From NCBI RefSeq assembly GCF_014646015.1, contig NZ_BMMQ01000002.1:434277-498276 (forward strand): a stretch of DNA of 64,000 nt, in the 5' to 3' direction. The number at the start of each line of letters is the position of its first letter. Position 1 is the stretch's first letter. A model generated the notes under the pieces. The model did not search any database and had not been told where the DNA came from. It worked only from the letters and a program-made list of their open reading frames with translations. Made by a program: the position numbers and the translations under genes. Below, in pieces: positions 17,653 through 27,600 of the stretch. The stretch comes from Microbacterium nanhaiense. GTDB lineage: Bacteria > Actinomycetota > Actinomycetes > Actinomycetales > Microbacteriaceae.

Positions 17653-20600
17653 ATGACCTACCCGAAGAGCGCATTCGGCGCCGCGGCCGATGCCGTGACC
17701 CCGTCCCCGAGCTTCCCCGATGTGGAGCGCGAGATCCTCGGCTTCTGGAAGGACGACGACACCTTCCGAGCCTCGATCGCGCAGCGCGAGGGCGCAGAGG
17801 AGTGGGTCTTCTACGACGGTCCGCCCTTCGCGAACGGCCTCCCGCACTACGGCCACCTCCTGACCGGTTACGCGAAGGACCTCTTCCCGCGCTTCCAGAC
17901 GATGCGCGGAAAGAAGGTCGACCGCGTTTTCGGGTGGGACACGCACGGTCTGCCGGCCGAGCTCGAGGCCATGAAACAGCTCGGGATCACCGAGAAGAGC
18001 GAGATCGAGGAGATGGGCATCGACGCGTTCAACGCGAAGGCCCGTGAGTCCGTCCTCGCCTATACCCGCGAGTGGCAGGACTACGTCACCCGGCAGGCGC
18101 GCTGGGTCGACTTCGAGCGCGGTTACAAGACGCTCGACACGGGCTTCATGGAGAGCGTGCTGTGGGCCTTCAAGCAGCTCTTCGACAAGGGGCTCGCCTA
18201 CGAGGGCTACCGAGTGCTGCCGTACTGCTGGCGCGACCAGACGCCGCTGTCGAATCACGAGTTGCGCATGGACGACGACGTCTACAAGGACCGCCAGGAT
18301 CCGTCCGTCACGGTCGGCTTCCCTCTCGTCGGCGAGCGCGCGGAGCAGCTGGGGCTCGCCGGAGTCTCCGCCCTGGCGTGGACGACGACCCCATGGACCC
18401 TTCCGACCAACAGCGCGCTGGCGGCCGGACCCGCGATCGACTACGTCGTTGTTCCCGTGGGCGAGGCCGGCGCGAAGGAATCCTTTGGCGGATCCACGGT
18501 TCTCCTCGCGGCCGAACTGCTCGGCGGATACGCGAAGGACCTCGGCTACGAGGACGCCGACGCCGCCCGGGCCGCCGTCGTGAAGACGGTGACGGGATCC
18601 GAGCTCGGCGGCGTGCGCTTCGAGCCCCTCTTCGACTACTTCACCGACACGGAGAAGTGGGGCACCGAGAGCGCCTGGCAGATCCTCGTCGACGACTACG
18701 TCTCGACGGAGGACGGCACCGGGCTGGTGCATCAGGCCCCCGCCTACGGTGAGGACGACAAGCGGCTCTCCGACGCCGCGGGCATCCCTACCATCGTGTC
18801 GCTCGCAGACGACGGCACCTTCCTCCCGATCGTTCCGGACTTCGCCGGGCAGCTCTGGCTCGACGCCAACATGGACATCGTCCGCCGCCTGCGCGGCGAC
18901 GGCCGCCTACTGCGCCTGCAGTCGTACGAGCACAGCTATCCGCACTGCTGGCGCTGCCGCAACCCGCTCATCTACAAGGCGGTGTCGAGCTGGTTCATCC
19001 GCGTGACGGACTTCAAGGACGACCTGATCGCGAACAACGAGCAGATCACCTGGACGCCCGAGAACGTCAAGCACGGCCAGTTCGGCAAGTGGCTCGAGGG
19101 CGCGCGCGACTGGTCGATCAGCCGCAACCGCTACTGGGGCTCGCCGATCCCCGTGTGGAAGAGCGATGACCCGAACTATCCCCGCGTTGACGCATACGGA
19201 TCCTTCGAGGAGATCGAGCGCGACTTCGGCCGCCTGCCGCTCAACGAGCAGGGCGAGCCCGACCTGCACCGCCCGTACATCGACGATCTGACGCGCCCGA
19301 ACCCCGACGACCCCACGGGCAAGAGCACGATGCGCCGCATCGAGGACGTCTTCGACGTGTGGTTCGACTCGGGCTCGATGCCCTTCGCCCAGGTGCACTA
19401 CCCCTTCGAGAACAAGGAGTGGTTCGACAGCCACTCGCCCGCGGACTTCATCGTCGAATACATCGGTCAGACGCGCGGGTGGTTCTACGTCATGCACACG
19501 CTGTCGACGGCGCTGTTCAATCGCCCCGCGTTCACGGGCGTGAGCTGCCACGGCATCGTGCTCGGCAACGACGGTCAGAAGATGTCGAAGTCGCTGCGCA
19601 ACTACCCCGACGTCAACGAGGTCTTCGACCGCGACGGATCCGACGCGATGCGCTGGTTCCTGATGTCGTCGAGCGTGCTGCGCGGCGGGAACCTCTCCGT
19701 CACGGAGGAGGGGATCCGCCAGGGTGTGCGCGAGTTCATGCTGCCGCTCTGGAACTCGTGGTACTTCTTCGCGACCTACGCGAACGCTGCGGGCTACGAG
19801 GCGCGCTTCACGACCGAATCCACGAACGTGCTCGACCGCTACATCCTGGCGCTCACGGGCGACCTCGTCCGCGACGTCGAGGCCGACCTCGAGCGTCTCG
19901 ACTCGACGACCGCCGCCGAGCGGCTGCGCGACTTCGCGTCCGCGCTGACCAACTGGTACATCCGTCGTTCCCGAGACCGCTTCTGGGGCAATGTCACCGA
20001 GGATCCGACGACGAGGGAGGCCTTCGACACCCTGTACACGGTGCTTGAGACGCTGTGCCGCGTCGCGGCGCCGATGCTTCCCCTCGTCGCCGAGCGCGTG
20101 TGGCAGGGCCTCACGGGCGGCCGGAGCGTGCACCTGACCGATTGGCCAGATGCGGCTCAGTTCCCCGCCGCGGAGGACATCCGCGAGGCGATGGACGCCG
20201 TGCGCGACGCGTCGAGCGTCGCGAATGCGCTGCGCAAGAAGGAAAAACTGCGCGTGCGCCTGCCGCTCGCGAAGCTGACGGTCGTCGTGCCCGGATCCGT
20301 GGGACTCGCCCAGTTCGAGGACATCCTGCGCGACGAGCTCAACGTGAAGTCGGTCGAGCTCGACGAACTGACCGACGACACCGCGGAACGGTACGGGATC
20401 TCGCACCGCCTCACCGTCAACGCCCGTGCCATCGGCCCGCGCCTCGGCAAGCAGGTGCAGCAGGTGATCAAGGCGTCGAAGTCGGGGGACTGGTCGGAGT
20501 CTGCGGGTGTCGTCACGGCCGGCGGGATCGAGCTTGTCGACGGCGAGTACGAGCTCGCGCTGGACACCTCGGGCCGCCCCGCGGGCGAGGCCATCGCGAC

Positions 20601-20946
20601 GCTCCCCGGCGGCGGCTTCGTGATCCTCGACACCGAGACCACGCCCGAGCTGGAGGCGGAGGGGCTCGCTCGCGACATGATCCGCGCCGTGCAGGACACG
20701 CGGAAGCAGGCGGACTTCGATGTCTCGGACCGCATCCGGCTGCAGCTCGAGTTCGCCTCGGAAGACGACCGCGCCGCCGTCGAGCAGGCGTGGGACGCCG
20801 CGGGCGTCGCCACCGAGACCCTCGCGACCGAGTCGTCGATCGGGGAGGGCACGGACGGCGCCGAATTCGTCCACGTCATCGCCGCCGGCACGTACGCGAA
20901 CGCTGGCGACGTCACCATCGCCGTGACCCGTCAGGAGACCAAGTGA
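17653..20946 (+). CDS. ileS: Isoleucyl-tRNA synthetase
   Basis: A 1097-residue class I synthetase. The signature HIGH appears as HYGH in [15 protein letters not shown] and KMSKS as [14 protein letters not shown] full CP1 editing domain with [12 protein letters not shown] lies between. The length and the C-terminal extension are those of the eukaryote-like (type 2) IleRS, which is generally less sensitive to mupirocin. The folC GTG overlaps its stop (GTGA), so folC is translationally linked. Expression is controlled by the T-box leader. Confidence 0.97.
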   Translation: MTYPKSAFGAAADAVTPSPSFPDVEREILGFWKDDDTFRASIAQREGAEEWVFYDGPPFANGLPHYGHLLTGYAKDLFPRFQTMRGKKVDRVFGWDTHGLPAELEAMKQLGITEKSEIEEMGIDAFNAKARESVLAYTREWQDYVTRQARWVDFERGYKTLDTGFMESVLWAFKQLFDKGLAYEGYRVLPYCWRDQTPLSNHELRMDDDVYKDRQDPSVTVGFPLVGERAEQLGLAGVSALAWTTTPWTLPTNSALAAGPAIDYVVVPVGEAGAKESFGGSTVLLAAELLGGYAKDLGYEDADAARAAVVKTVTGSELGGVRFEPLFDYFTDTEKWGTESAWQILVDDYVSTEDGTGLVHQAPAYGEDDKRLSDAAGIPTIVSLADDGTFLPIVPDFAGQLWLDANMDIVRRLRGDGRLLRLQSYEHSYPHCWRCRNPLIYKAVSSWFIRVTDFKDDLIANNEQITWTPENVKHGQFGKWLEGARDWSISRNRYWGSPIPVWKSDDPNYPRVDAYGSFEEIERDFGRLPLNEQGEPDLHRPYIDDLTRPNPDDPTGKSTMRRIEDVFDVWFDSGSMPFAQVHYPFENKEWFDSHSPADFIVEYIGQTRGWFYVMHTLSTALFNRPAFTGVSCHGIVLGNDGQKMSKSLRNYPDVNEVFDRDGSDAMRWFLMSSSVLRGGNLSVTEEGIRQGVREFMLPLWNSWYFFATYANAAGYEARFTTESTNVLDRYILALTGDLVRDVEADLERLDSTTAAERLRDFASALTNWYIRRSRDRFWGNVTEDPTTREAFDTLYTVLETLCRVAAPMLPLVAERVWQGLTGGRSVHLTDWPDAAQFPAAEDIREAMDAVRDASSVANALRKKEKLRVRLPLAKLTVVVPGSVGLAQFEDILRDELNVKSVELDELTDDTAERYGISHRLTVNARAIGPRLGKQVQQVIKASKSGDWSESAGVVTAGGIELVDGEYELALDTSGRPAGEAIATLPGGGFVILDTETTPELEAEGLARDMIRAVQDTRKQADFDVSDRIRLQLEFASEDDRAAVEQAWDAAGVATETLATESSIGEGTDGAEFVHVIAAGTYANAGDVTIAVTRQETK

Positions 20947-22283
20947 GCGACGTGCAGCGCGCCGACGCCGTCTACGAGAAGCTCCTCGCCCGCGCGGGCG
21001 AGGCATGGGTCGAGCCGCGCCTGGAGCGCACCGCCCGGCTGCTCGAGTACCTCGACAACCCGCAGCGCACCTATCGGGTCGTGCACGTCACCGGCACGAA
21101 CGGCAAGACCTCGACCTCGCGCATGATCGAGTCGCTGGTCCGTGCGCACGGGCTGCGCACCGGTCTCTTCACGAGCCCGCACCTGGTGCGGTTCACCGAG
21201 CGGATCCTCATCGACGGCAAGCCGATCTCCGACGACCGCGTCGCGGACGCGTGGGAGGAGATCGAGCCGTTCATCCCGATCGTCGATGCCGAGCTCGACG
21301 CCGATGGTCAGAACCCTCTGACGTTCTTCGAGCTCCTGACGGTGCTCGCCTTCGTCGCCTTCGCCGACGCGCCCGTCGACGTGCTCGTTCTCGAGGTGGG
21401 CATGGGCGGTGCCTGGGACTCGACGAACACCGCGGACGGCGACGTCGCCGTGATCACGCCCGTGGCGATGGATCACGCGGCACGCCTCGGCGGCACGCCG
21501 GAGGAGATCGCCGAGGTCAAGGCGGGGATCATCAAGCCCGGCGCGCACGTGGTGTCCGCGACGCAGTCTCCCGGTGTGGCCGCCGTGCTGCGGCGCGTCG
21601 CGCAGGAGCAGGGCGCACGGATCGCCTTCGCCGGCGACGAGTTCGCGCTCGAGTCGGCGAAGCTGGCCGTCGGCGGGCAGCTCGTCGCCGTCCGCGGGCT
21701 CGCCGGTGCCTACGACGAGGAGTACCTGCCGCTCTACGGTCGCCACCAGGCCGAGAACCTCGCGCTCGCGGTGGCCGCTGTCGAAGCCCTCATCGGGGGC
21801 GGGTCGCAGAAGATCGCCGACGACGTGCGCACCGAGGGCTTCGCGAACGCCACCTCACCCGGACGGCTCCAGCTGATCGGCACGGAGCCGACGGTGATCG
21901 TCGACGCGGCGCACAACCCGCACGGCGCGGCGTCCCTCGCGGCGTCCCTGCCCGAGTACTTCGACTTCGACGAGTGGGGCGTCGTCTTCGGCGCCATGGG
22001 CGACAAGGACATCGTCGGCACGATCGAGCAGCTGTTGCCGATCACGACGCACCTGTTCGCCACGTCCGCCGAGTCGGAGCGGAGCGCATCCGAGGACGAG
22101 GTGGCGGACGCCGCCGAGCAGCTCGGCCTGCATCCCACAGTTCACTTGAACATCGTCGATGCCACCGATGCCGCCCGCGAGTGGGCCGCCGAGGGAGACA
22201 AACGCGCGATCGTGATCGCCGGATCCATTGTTTTGGGCGGCGAGGCGATCGCGCTCGCCCGCGCCGAGGGGTGGAAGAAGTGA
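20943..22283 (+). CDS. folC: Folylpolyglutamate synthase/dihydrofolate synthase
   Basis: A 446-residue Mur-ligase-family enzyme adding glutamate to dihydropteroate or folates. The P-loop is seen in [13 protein letters not shown], followed by [12 protein letters not shown], the Mg-binding [12 protein letters not shown], and the C-terminal domain with [13 protein letters not shown]. The GTG at 20943 overlaps the ileS stop. The same frame is open further upstream only inside ileS. The next gene overlaps its own stop by GTGA, so ileS-folC-DUF4233 form a tight operon. Confidence 0.95.
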   Translation: MSDVQRADAVYEKLLARAGEAWVEPRLERTARLLEYLDNPQRTYRVVHVTGTNGKTSTSRMIESLVRAHGLRTGLFTSPHLVRFTERILIDGKPISDDRVADAWEEIEPFIPIVDAELDADGQNPLTFFELLTVLAFVAFADAPVDVLVLEVGMGGAWDSTNTADGDVAVITPVAMDHAARLGGTPEEIAEVKAGIIKPGAHVVSATQSPGVAAVLRRVAQEQGARIAFAGDEFALESAKLAVGGQLVAVRGLAGAYDEEYLPLYGRHQAENLALAVAAVEALIGGGSQKIADDVRTEGFANATSPGRLQLIGTEPTVIVDAAHNPHGAASLAASLPEYFDFDEWGVVFGAMGDKDIVGTIEQLLPITTHLFATSAESERSASEDEVADAAEQLGLHPTVHLNIVDATDAAREWAAEGDKRAIVIAGSIVLGGEAIALARAEGWKK

Positions 22284-22681
22284 GCGGGGAGAGCGTGCAG
22301 CCGAAGCCGCGCCGCTACCGGACGCTGCCCGAGAAGGTCGGCTCCGTCGTGCTCGGCTTCGAGTCGATCGTGGTCTTCCTCGCGGGCCTCGTAATCTTCG
22401 GGCTCAGCGCACTGCCCGAGGGCATACCGCGGTGGTGGGGCATCGTCGCCGGGTCCGTCGGATTCGTGGTCACCCTGGCGGCAAGCGGAACGTTGCGCTG
22501 GGCGTGGGGCCGGATCCTCGGGTGGGCGATTCAGTTCGTGATCGCCCTCGGCGCCTTCCTCGTGCCCGCCATCCTCCTCGTCACGATCATCTTCGGTGCG
22601 CTGTACGCGTATGCGATGATCGGCGGCTCGAAGATCGAGCGCCGCGTACAGGAGCAACGCCGAGAACTCGGCACGGACTGA
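22280..22681 (+). CDS. DUF4233 membrane protein
   Basis: A 133-residue integral membrane protein of unknown function, with about four hydrophobic segments (VGSVVLGFESIVVFLAGLVI; WWGIVAGSVGFVVTLAA; a third around GWAIQFVIALGAFLVPAILL, continuing into IIFGALYAYAMIGG). It has basic ends on both sides. It starts from a GTG overlapping the folC stop. Families of this kind sit directly after folC and before ndk across actinobacteria, but no function is established. A link to folate or nucleotide metabolism would be only by position. Confidence 0.85.
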   Translation: MSGESVQPKPRRYRTLPEKVGSVVLGFESIVVFLAGLVIFGLSALPEGIPRWWGIVAGSVGFVVTLAASGTLRWAWGRILGWAIQFVIALGAFLVPAILLVTIIFGALYAYAMIGGSKIERRVQEQRRELGTD

Positions 22682-22723
22682 TCCGGTAGATTCTTCACGC
22701 ACCCGACCATAGGAAGGCACCTC

Positions 22724-23140
22724 ATGGCCATCGAAGAGACCCTCGTTCTCGTCAAGCCCGACGGCGTCAAGCGTCAGCTCACCGGCGAGATCCTCTCGCG
22801 CATCGAGCGCAAGGGATACGAGATCGTCGACATCCGCAAGTTCACCCCCGAGCGCGAGCTGCTCGCCGCGCACTACGCCGAGCACGAGGGCAAGCCCTTC
22901 TACGAGCCGCTCGTCGAGTTCATGATGTCCGGAGACGTCGTGGCCGTGCGCGTCGCCGGTGACCGCGTCATCGAGGGCTTCCGCTCGCTCGCGGGAACGA
23001 CCGACCCGACGACCGCGGCGCCCGGCACGATCCGCGGCGACCTCGGACGCGACTGGGGCCTCAAGGTTCAGCAGAACCTCGTCCACGGCTCCGACAGCGT
23101 CGAGTCGGCCCAGCGCGAGCTCGGCCTCTGGTTCGGCTGA
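22724..23140 (+). CDS. ndk: Nucleoside diphosphate kinase
   Basis: A 138-residue kinase that transfers the gamma phosphate of ATP to other nucleoside diphosphates through a phosphohistidine. The active-site histidine is in [12 protein letters not shown], and the family segments [12 protein letters not shown] and GTIRGDLG are present. A good AGGAAGG ribosome site precedes the ATG. It lies 42 bases after the DUF4233 gene and ends in a strong hairpin. Confidence 0.97.
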   Translation: MAIEETLVLVKPDGVKRQLTGEILSRIERKGYEIVDIRKFTPERELLAAHYAEHEGKPFYEPLVEFMMSGDVVAVRVAGDRVIEGFRSLAGTTDPTTAAPGTIRGDLGRDWGLKVQQNLVHGSDSVESAQRELGLWFG

Positions 23141-23151
23141 GCCGGAACGGC

Positions 23152-23184
23152 AGTGCCCCGCACCGTATGACGGTGCGGGGCACT
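23152..23184. terminator. Bidirectional terminator between ndk and the VKOR gene
   Basis: A perfect 14-base-pair stem (agtgccccgcaccg and its complement) with a TATGA loop in the 57-base gap between convergent genes. Confidence 0.85.
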
Positions 23185-23197
23185 TCTGCGTTCGGGC

Positions 23198-23836
23198 TCA
23201 GCCCAGCTGCAGCACGTCGTAGAAGATCCAGTCGAGGATCGGCAGCTTCGTGATCGCGATGACGGCGATGATGAGGTACGAGGCCGTCGCGAGCAGCGGA
23301 AGCCAGGCCATCAGCGTGTTCGCGATCTGCTTCATCTTCTCGCCGAGCGGGATGGCGCCGATGCGCACGCTGTGCAGGAGAACGGCATAGAAGGACGGGA
23401 TCGTCACGACCCACGTGACCATGCACCAGGGGCACAGGGTGCCGAGGTTGAAGATGCTCTGATAGATCAGCCAGCACACGAAGCCAAAGGCGAAGGTCAG
23501 GCCCGCCGTGAACGCGAGCCAGAACCACCTGCCGAATCGGGCTCCCGCCAGAATCGCCATGCCGACGACCAGCGACGCCATCCAGCCGATCAGGCCGATC
23601 ACCGGATTCGGAAACCCGAAGGCGGATCCCTGCGGTGAGTTGAGGTTGACCGTGCACTGCACGATGGGGCTGATGTCGCAGCTCGCCGCGTGCACGCCGT
23701 TCGGGTCCTCGATCGTCGCGTACAGCGCGTCGAACTTCTCGATCGTCAATTGGAACGCCGCGACGAGCCCGACGACGCCGGCGATCACGAGCCAGATGGC
23801 GAGCCCCGTGGGGCGCTTGGTGGTCTGGGGAGACAT
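23198..23836 (-). CDS. Vitamin K epoxide reductase (VKOR) family protein
   Basis: A 212-residue integral membrane protein that, in actinobacteria, reoxidises a DsbA-like partner with menaquinone to drive disulfide formation outside the membrane. The four functional cysteines are present: the loop pair C53 and C61 (ASCDISPIVQC) and the active-site C135xxC138 (LCPWCMV). About five membrane helices are visible. No thioredoxin-like domain is fused and no DsbA gene is adjacent, so the partner must be elsewhere. The ATG has GGAG very close upstream. Confidence 0.93.
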   Translation of the reverse strand: MSPQTTKRPTGLAIWLVIAGVVGLVAAFQLTIEKFDALYATIEDPNGVHAASCDISPIVQCTVNLNSPQGSAFGFPNPVIGLIGWMASLVVGMAILAGARFGRWFWLAFTAGLTFAFGFVCWLIYQSIFNLGTLCPWCMVTWVVTIPSFYAVLLHSVRIGAIPLGEKMKQIANTLMAWLPLLATASYLIIAVIAITKLPILDWIFYDVLQLG

Positions 23837-24073
23837 GCTCCATAGTCTGACATTGCGAAGCTTAGGGTGACGCGCCCGGGGCTGTCAGAAAGGCGAGAAA
23901 CGCGTGATGAGCCCGGGAAGTGCGATAATGGCGGCAGAAGACTTCGGAGCAATGGCTGCTCCGCGCGGCCCGCGTCGGGCACGACGTGGCCGCAGAATGA
24001 TGAGACGTTGTCGCGCAGCGCGCAGTGCAACACGAACGTAACGGGCACGGCCCGTGCAGGGAGTCCGCCGGAT
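23837..24073. other. Intergenic region between VKOR and rne (divergent promoters, rne leader)
   Basis: These 237 bases carry the divergent promoters. GATAAT at 23924-23929 is a plausible -10 for rne without a good -35, which would give a 5' leader of about 135 bases containing small inverted repeats. The plus frame is open here, continuous with rne, but has an atypical residue mix and I regard it as untranslated. Confidence 0.4.
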
Positions 24074-26353
24074 ATGGCCGAAGAGACGAATAAGCAGAAC
24101 GAATCGCCCGATGAGAGCGCCGCCACCGACGAGCCCGTGAGCGAGGCGGTCGAATCCGCCGCTCAGGGCGTCTCCACGGAGGACGCCGGCGAGGCGGAGC
24201 CCTCGGGCGAGAGCGCCGAGAAGACGCCCGAGATCCCCACGGCCGTGAGCCTGGGGCTCATCGAGGAGAACTTCGTGTCGCGCGTCTCAACCGCGCTGAA
24301 GTTCCACGCGCCCGACATCAGCCTGTTCCCGCCGATTCCCGTCACCGCGTACGACGACGCGAACATCGACGAGGAGAGCGGCAATCGGGCGTCCCGTCGT
24401 CGCCGCCGTCGGGGGTCGAACGACGACGAGCGCCATGAGCCGCGCCAGCGCGTCGTCGAGGTGATCACCGAGCCGCAGCGCATCAAGGGCTCGACGCGCC
24501 TCGAGGCGAAGAAGCAGCGGCGACGCGATGGCCGCGACGCCGGGCGTCGACGCACGGTCGTCACCGAGGCGGAGTTCCTGGCGCGCCGCGAATCGGTCGA
24601 CCGTCAGATGGTCGTGCGCTCCAAGCAGGGCCGCACGCAGATCGGCGTGCTGGAGGATGGCGTGCTCGTGGAGCACTACGTCGCCCGGGCCCAGGAGGCC
24701 TCGCTGATCGGCAACGTGTACCTCGGTCGCGTGCAGAACGTGCTGCCCTCCATGGAGGCGGCCTTCGTCGACATCGGGCGCGGACGCAACGCCGTGCTCT
24801 ACTCGGGCGAGGTCGACTGGGACGCCGTCGAGACCGGCAACCAGCCCCGCCGCATCGAGCTGGCGCTGAAGCAGGGCGACAAGGTCCTCGTGCAGGTCAC
24901 GAAGGATCCGGTCGGACACAAGGGCGCCCGCCTCACGAGCCAGATCTCGCTTCCGGGTCGCTACCTCGTGTACGTGCCGGGCGGATCCATGAACGGCATC
25001 TCGCGCAAGCTTCCCGACACGGAGCGCGCGCGCCTGAAGAAGATCCTCAAGAAGGTTCTGCCGGAGCACGCGGGCGTGATCGTCCGCACCGCCGCCGAGG
25101 GCGCGACGGAGGAGCAGCTCACGCGCGACGTGCAGCACCTGGCGCAGCAGTGGGAGCACATTCAGGTGCAGGTCGAGAAGGGCAATGCGCCGGCGATGTT
25201 GCACTCCGAGCCCGACCTGCTCGTGAAGATCGTGCGCGACGTCTTCAACGAAGACTTCCAGAAGATGATCATCCAGGGCGCCGAGTCGTACGAGACGATC
25301 ACGCGGTACCTCGAGTCGGTCGCGCCCGATCTCCTCGAGCGCGTCGAGCGCTACGACGGCGAGAACGACCCCTTCGACGAGTACCGCATCACGGAGCAGA
25401 TCGAGAAGGCGCTCGACCGCAAGGCCTGGCTGCCCTCCGGCGGATCCCTCGTGATCGACCGCACCGAGGCGATGACGGTGATCGACGTCAACACCGGAAA
25501 GTTCGTCGGTTCCGGCGGCAATCTGGAGGAGACGGTCACGAAGAACAACCTCGAGGCCGCCGAGGAGATCGTGCGCCAGCTGCGCCTGCGCGACATCGGT
25601 GGCATCATCGTGGTCGACTTCATCGACATGGTGCTCGAGTCGAACAGAGACCTCGTGCTTCGCCGCCTCATCGAGTGCCTCAGCCGCGATCGGACCAAGC
25701 ATCAGGTCGCGGAAGTCACCTCCCTGGGCCTCGTGCAGATGACCCGCAAGAAGATCGGTCTCGGGCTCCTCGAGACGTTCAGCGAGCCGTGCGAGGTGTG
25801 CGCGGGCCGCGGCGTGGTCGTGCACCACGACCCCGTGATGAAGCACCGTTCGTCGGCGCCCGCCAAGCGCACACGCGGCGGATCCACCAGCAAGCCGCGT
25901 CAGAGCGCGCCCGCGAAGAGCGAGCACGCTACCGAGAAGGCCGATTCGTCGGCGCACGTGAACACCGAGAGCGCGAAGTCGGCGCTCGCGAAGATCGCCG
26001 CCTCGACGCTCGAGCACCACGACGACGCCGCGCCTGCGGCGCCGGCGGTCGCACCGCGCTCGCTGGACCAGCTCGCGGGCATCCTTCCCGAGGGCCCGCG
26101 CGGCGGCGCGCAGTCCGAGCAGGAGGAGCGCCCGCGCAAGCCGCGCCGGCGTCGCGCGAGCGATACGGGCGGATCCCCGGCCGCATCGGGACAGGCGGCG
26201 ACGAACGACCCGAACGATCTGCTCGCGTCGGTGCTCAACGCTCTGCCGGAGCCGAAGGCGCCGGGACAGGGGCGCTCGCGCCGCCGCGTCACCACGGCGG
26301 CGCTGACGGGAACCGCCGTCAACGTCGCGCCGGTCGCCTCCGACGAGGACTGA
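24074..26353 (+). CDS. rne: Ribonuclease E/G family endoribonuclease
   Basis: A 759-residue RNase E/G for mRNA turnover and rRNA processing. An acidic/basic low-complexity N-terminal extension (about 1-180) precedes the S1 domain (VYLGRVQNVLPSMEAAFVDIGRGRNAVLYSGEVD). The catalytic DNase I-like subdomain follows with DVNTGKFVG and VVDFIDM (metal-binding aspartates) and the zinc link CEVCAGRG. A disordered Ala/Arg/Lys-rich C-terminal tail starts near residue 600. This arrangement, with the catalytic core central, is the actinobacterial form. Start chosen at the ATG preceded by GGGAG; frame-open sequence upstream is discounted. L21 and L27 genes follow downstream. Confidence 0.93.
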   Translation: MAEETNKQNESPDESAATDEPVSEAVESAAQGVSTEDAGEAEPSGESAEKTPEIPTAVSLGLIEENFVSRVSTALKFHAPDISLFPPIPVTAYDDANIDEESGNRASRRRRRRGSNDDERHEPRQRVVEVITEPQRIKGSTRLEAKKQRRRDGRDAGRRRTVVTEAEFLARRESVDRQMVVRSKQGRTQIGVLEDGVLVEHYVARAQEASLIGNVYLGRVQNVLPSMEAAFVDIGRGRNAVLYSGEVDWDAVETGNQPRRIELALKQGDKVLVQVTKDPVGHKGARLTSQISLPGRYLVYVPGGSMNGISRKLPDTERARLKKILKKVLPEHAGVIVRTAAEGATEEQLTRDVQHLAQQWEHIQVQVEKGNAPAMLHSEPDLLVKIVRDVFNEDFQKMIIQGAESYETITRYLESVAPDLLERVERYDGENDPFDEYRITEQIEKALDRKAWLPSGGSLVIDRTEAMTVIDVNTGKFVGSGGNLEETVTKNNLEAAEEIVRQLRLRDIGGIIVVDFIDMVLESNRDLVLRRLIECLSRDRTKHQVAEVTSLGLVQMTRKKIGLGLLETFSEPCEVCAGRGVVVHHDPVMKHRSSAPAKRTRGGSTSKPRQSAPAKSEHATEKADSSAHVNTESAKSALAKIAASTLEHHDDAAPAAPAVAPRSLDQLAGILPEGPRGGAQSEQEERPRKPRRRRASDTGGSPAASGQAATNDPNDLLASVLNALPEPKAPGQGRSRRRVTTAALTGTAVNVAPVASDED

Positions 26354-26362
26354 GATCCGCGT

Positions 26363-26653
26363 TTACCGGCCCGGGTGCGTTCCGCGCCCGGGCCGGTCCT
26401 TCGCGCGGACCCGAAGGCCCGAGGCGATCAGGGCTCGGGTCAACTCACCGCTCGAGACGCGCCGGGCCCCCGCGGCGATGAGGCGCTCGAGACTCTCCTC
26501 GGCGACGTCGTAGTGATCGAGGTCGAACGCACGGCGCGGGATCCCCGCGCGCTCGGCGAATGCGTGCAGCTCGTCGAGGCTCGCGTCGCTCACGAGGTGC
26601 GACCAGAGCCGGCCGTGTGCGGGCCACATGGGGGTGTCGACGAGGATGGTCAT
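26363..26653 (-). CDS. DUF4031 domain protein
   Basis: A 96-residue protein with the conserved opening MTILVDTPMWPAHGRLWSHLVSD, an LHAFAERAGIPRRAFDLDHYDV segment, and a C-terminal part ending RAKDRPGRG. DUF4031 proteins are small and uncharacterised; the conserved Trp, His and Asp residues hint at a catalytic or nucleotide-binding role, but nothing is established. The start at 26653 is chosen because upstream in-frame sequence does not resemble the family. Its last codons coincide with the rne terminator hairpin. Confidence 0.85.
   Translation of the reverse strand: MTILVDTPMWPAHGRLWSHLVSDASLDELHAFAERAGIPRRAFDLDHYDVAEESLERLIAAGARRVSSGELTRALIASGLRVRAKDRPGRGTHPGR
26365..26397. terminator. Terminator after rne, lying inside the 3' end of the DUF4031 gene
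   Basis: A 15-base-pair stem (outer arm accggcccggg and its complement, inner arm with one T.G pair) and a three-base loop, 11 bases after the rne stop. It is also the last coding segment of the convergent gene. Confidence 0.75.
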
Positions 26654-26727
26654 GCCTGTCAGCATATTCTCGACGAATTCACGCGGCGCGCCGCCCGACT
26701 GATTCGCCGTCGGCCCCGGAAGTCGGG

Positions 26728-26925
26728 TAAAGTATCTCTTTGGTGCATCCCCCTGTCGTGCGCTCACCCACTGGCGGCACGACACACACCATGCTCGGGG
26801 AGGCACCACGCACCTCCAGTGCGTAGAGGATCGTAGAAGGCCCTGTTCCCTCGGGGCTCGATACGCCAAGGTTTCCCGTGAGATTCGGATGGCCCCGCGC
26901 CATCCCCAATGAAACAGGTATCAAC
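26728..26925 (+). promoter_or_regulatory. rplU promoter and about 190-base 5' leader
   Basis: TAAAGT at 26728-26733 is a plausible -10, giving a leader of about 190 bases before the rplU GTG. The leader holds small helices, for example ACGCAC/GTGCGT and GGAGG/CCTCC near 26800-26825. A structured leader before L21 suggests feedback control, but I recognise no known family. Confidence 0.4.
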
Positions 26926-27234
26926 GTGGTTTACGCAGTTGTTCGCGCCGGTGGCCGGCAGGAGAAGGTCGAGGTTGGCTCGATCATCACACTCGACCGT
27001 GTCCAGGCCGCCGAGGGTGAGTCGATCGAGCTGCCCGCCGTTCTCTTCGTCGACGGCGCTGCTGTGACGACCGACGCCGAGGCTCTCGCCAAGGTCACGG
27101 TCACGGCTGAGGTTCTGAACGACCTTCGCGGCCCGAAGATCGTCATCCAGAAGTACAAGAACAAGACCGGTTACAAGAAGCGCCAGGGTCACCGTCAGGA
27201 CCTCACGCGCGTCAAGATCACCGGCATCAAGTAA
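26926..27234 (+). CDS. rplU: 50S ribosomal protein L21
   Basis: A 102-residue ribosomal protein binding 23S rRNA and contacting L20. The typical start [18 protein letters not shown] follows a GTG, and the C-terminal RNA-binding segment [16 protein letters not shown] is intact. An in-frame ATG 16 codons upstream would add an unusual extension, so the GTG is used. The L27 gene follows after 21 bases, the universal L21-L27-Obg order. Confidence 0.96.
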   Translation: MVYAVVRAGGRQEKVEVGSIITLDRVQAAEGESIELPAVLFVDGAAVTTDAEALAKVTVTAEVLNDLRGPKIVIQKYKNKTGYKKRQGHRQDLTRVKITGIK

Positions 27235-27255
27235 TTCGCGAGAAGAGGCTAAGAG

Positions 27256-27513
27256 ATGGCACATAAGAAGGGCGCAAGCTCCACCCGCAACGGTCGTGAC
27301 TCGAACGCGCAGCGCCTCGGCGTGAAGCGCTTCGGCGGCCAGGAGGTCAACGCCGGCGAGATCCTCGTCCGCCAGCGCGGCACCCACTTCCACCCGGGCG
27401 CCAACGTCGGCCGCGGTGGCGACGACACGCTGTTCGCTCTCGCAGCGGGCGCTGTCGAGTTCGGCTCCAAGGGCGGCCGCAAGGTCGTCAACGTGGTGGC
27501 CGCCGCCGAGTAA
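27256..27513 (+). CDS. rpmA: 50S ribosomal protein L27
   Basis: An 85-residue protein whose N-terminus reaches the peptidyl transferase centre. It begins directly [20 protein letters not shown], without the Firmicutes-type cleavable extension. The glycine-rich [22 protein letters not shown] segment is intact. It has a clear ribosome site (AAGAGG) and is followed by a hairpin terminator. Confidence 0.98.
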   Translation: MAHKKGASSTRNGRDSNAQRLGVKRFGGQEVNAGEILVRQRGTHFHPGANVGRGGDDTLFALAAGAVEFGSKGGRKVVNVVAAAE

Positions 27514-27535
27514 TTCTCGCGGACACTTCGCTTGG

Positions 27536-27566
27536 AACGGGGGCGGGCTTCAGCTCGCCCCCGTTT
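27536..27566 (+). terminator. Terminator after rpmA
   Basis: A 10-base-pair stem aacgggggcg/cgcccccgtt extended inward by a G.T and a G-C pair, ending in TTT, 22 bases after the stop codon. Confidence 0.85.
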
Positions 27567-27600
27567 CGCGTTATCTCGAATCTTCCTATAAAGAGGCACC

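Noticed and set aside
18907..21006. 699-codon minus-strand open frame
   Set aside because: Antisense to ileS; no motif and no ribosome site.
23867..24073. In-frame N-terminal extension of RNase E/G
   Set aside because: The residues are unlike the rest of the protein and no ribosome site precedes the upstream start; the ATG at 24074 has GGGAG.
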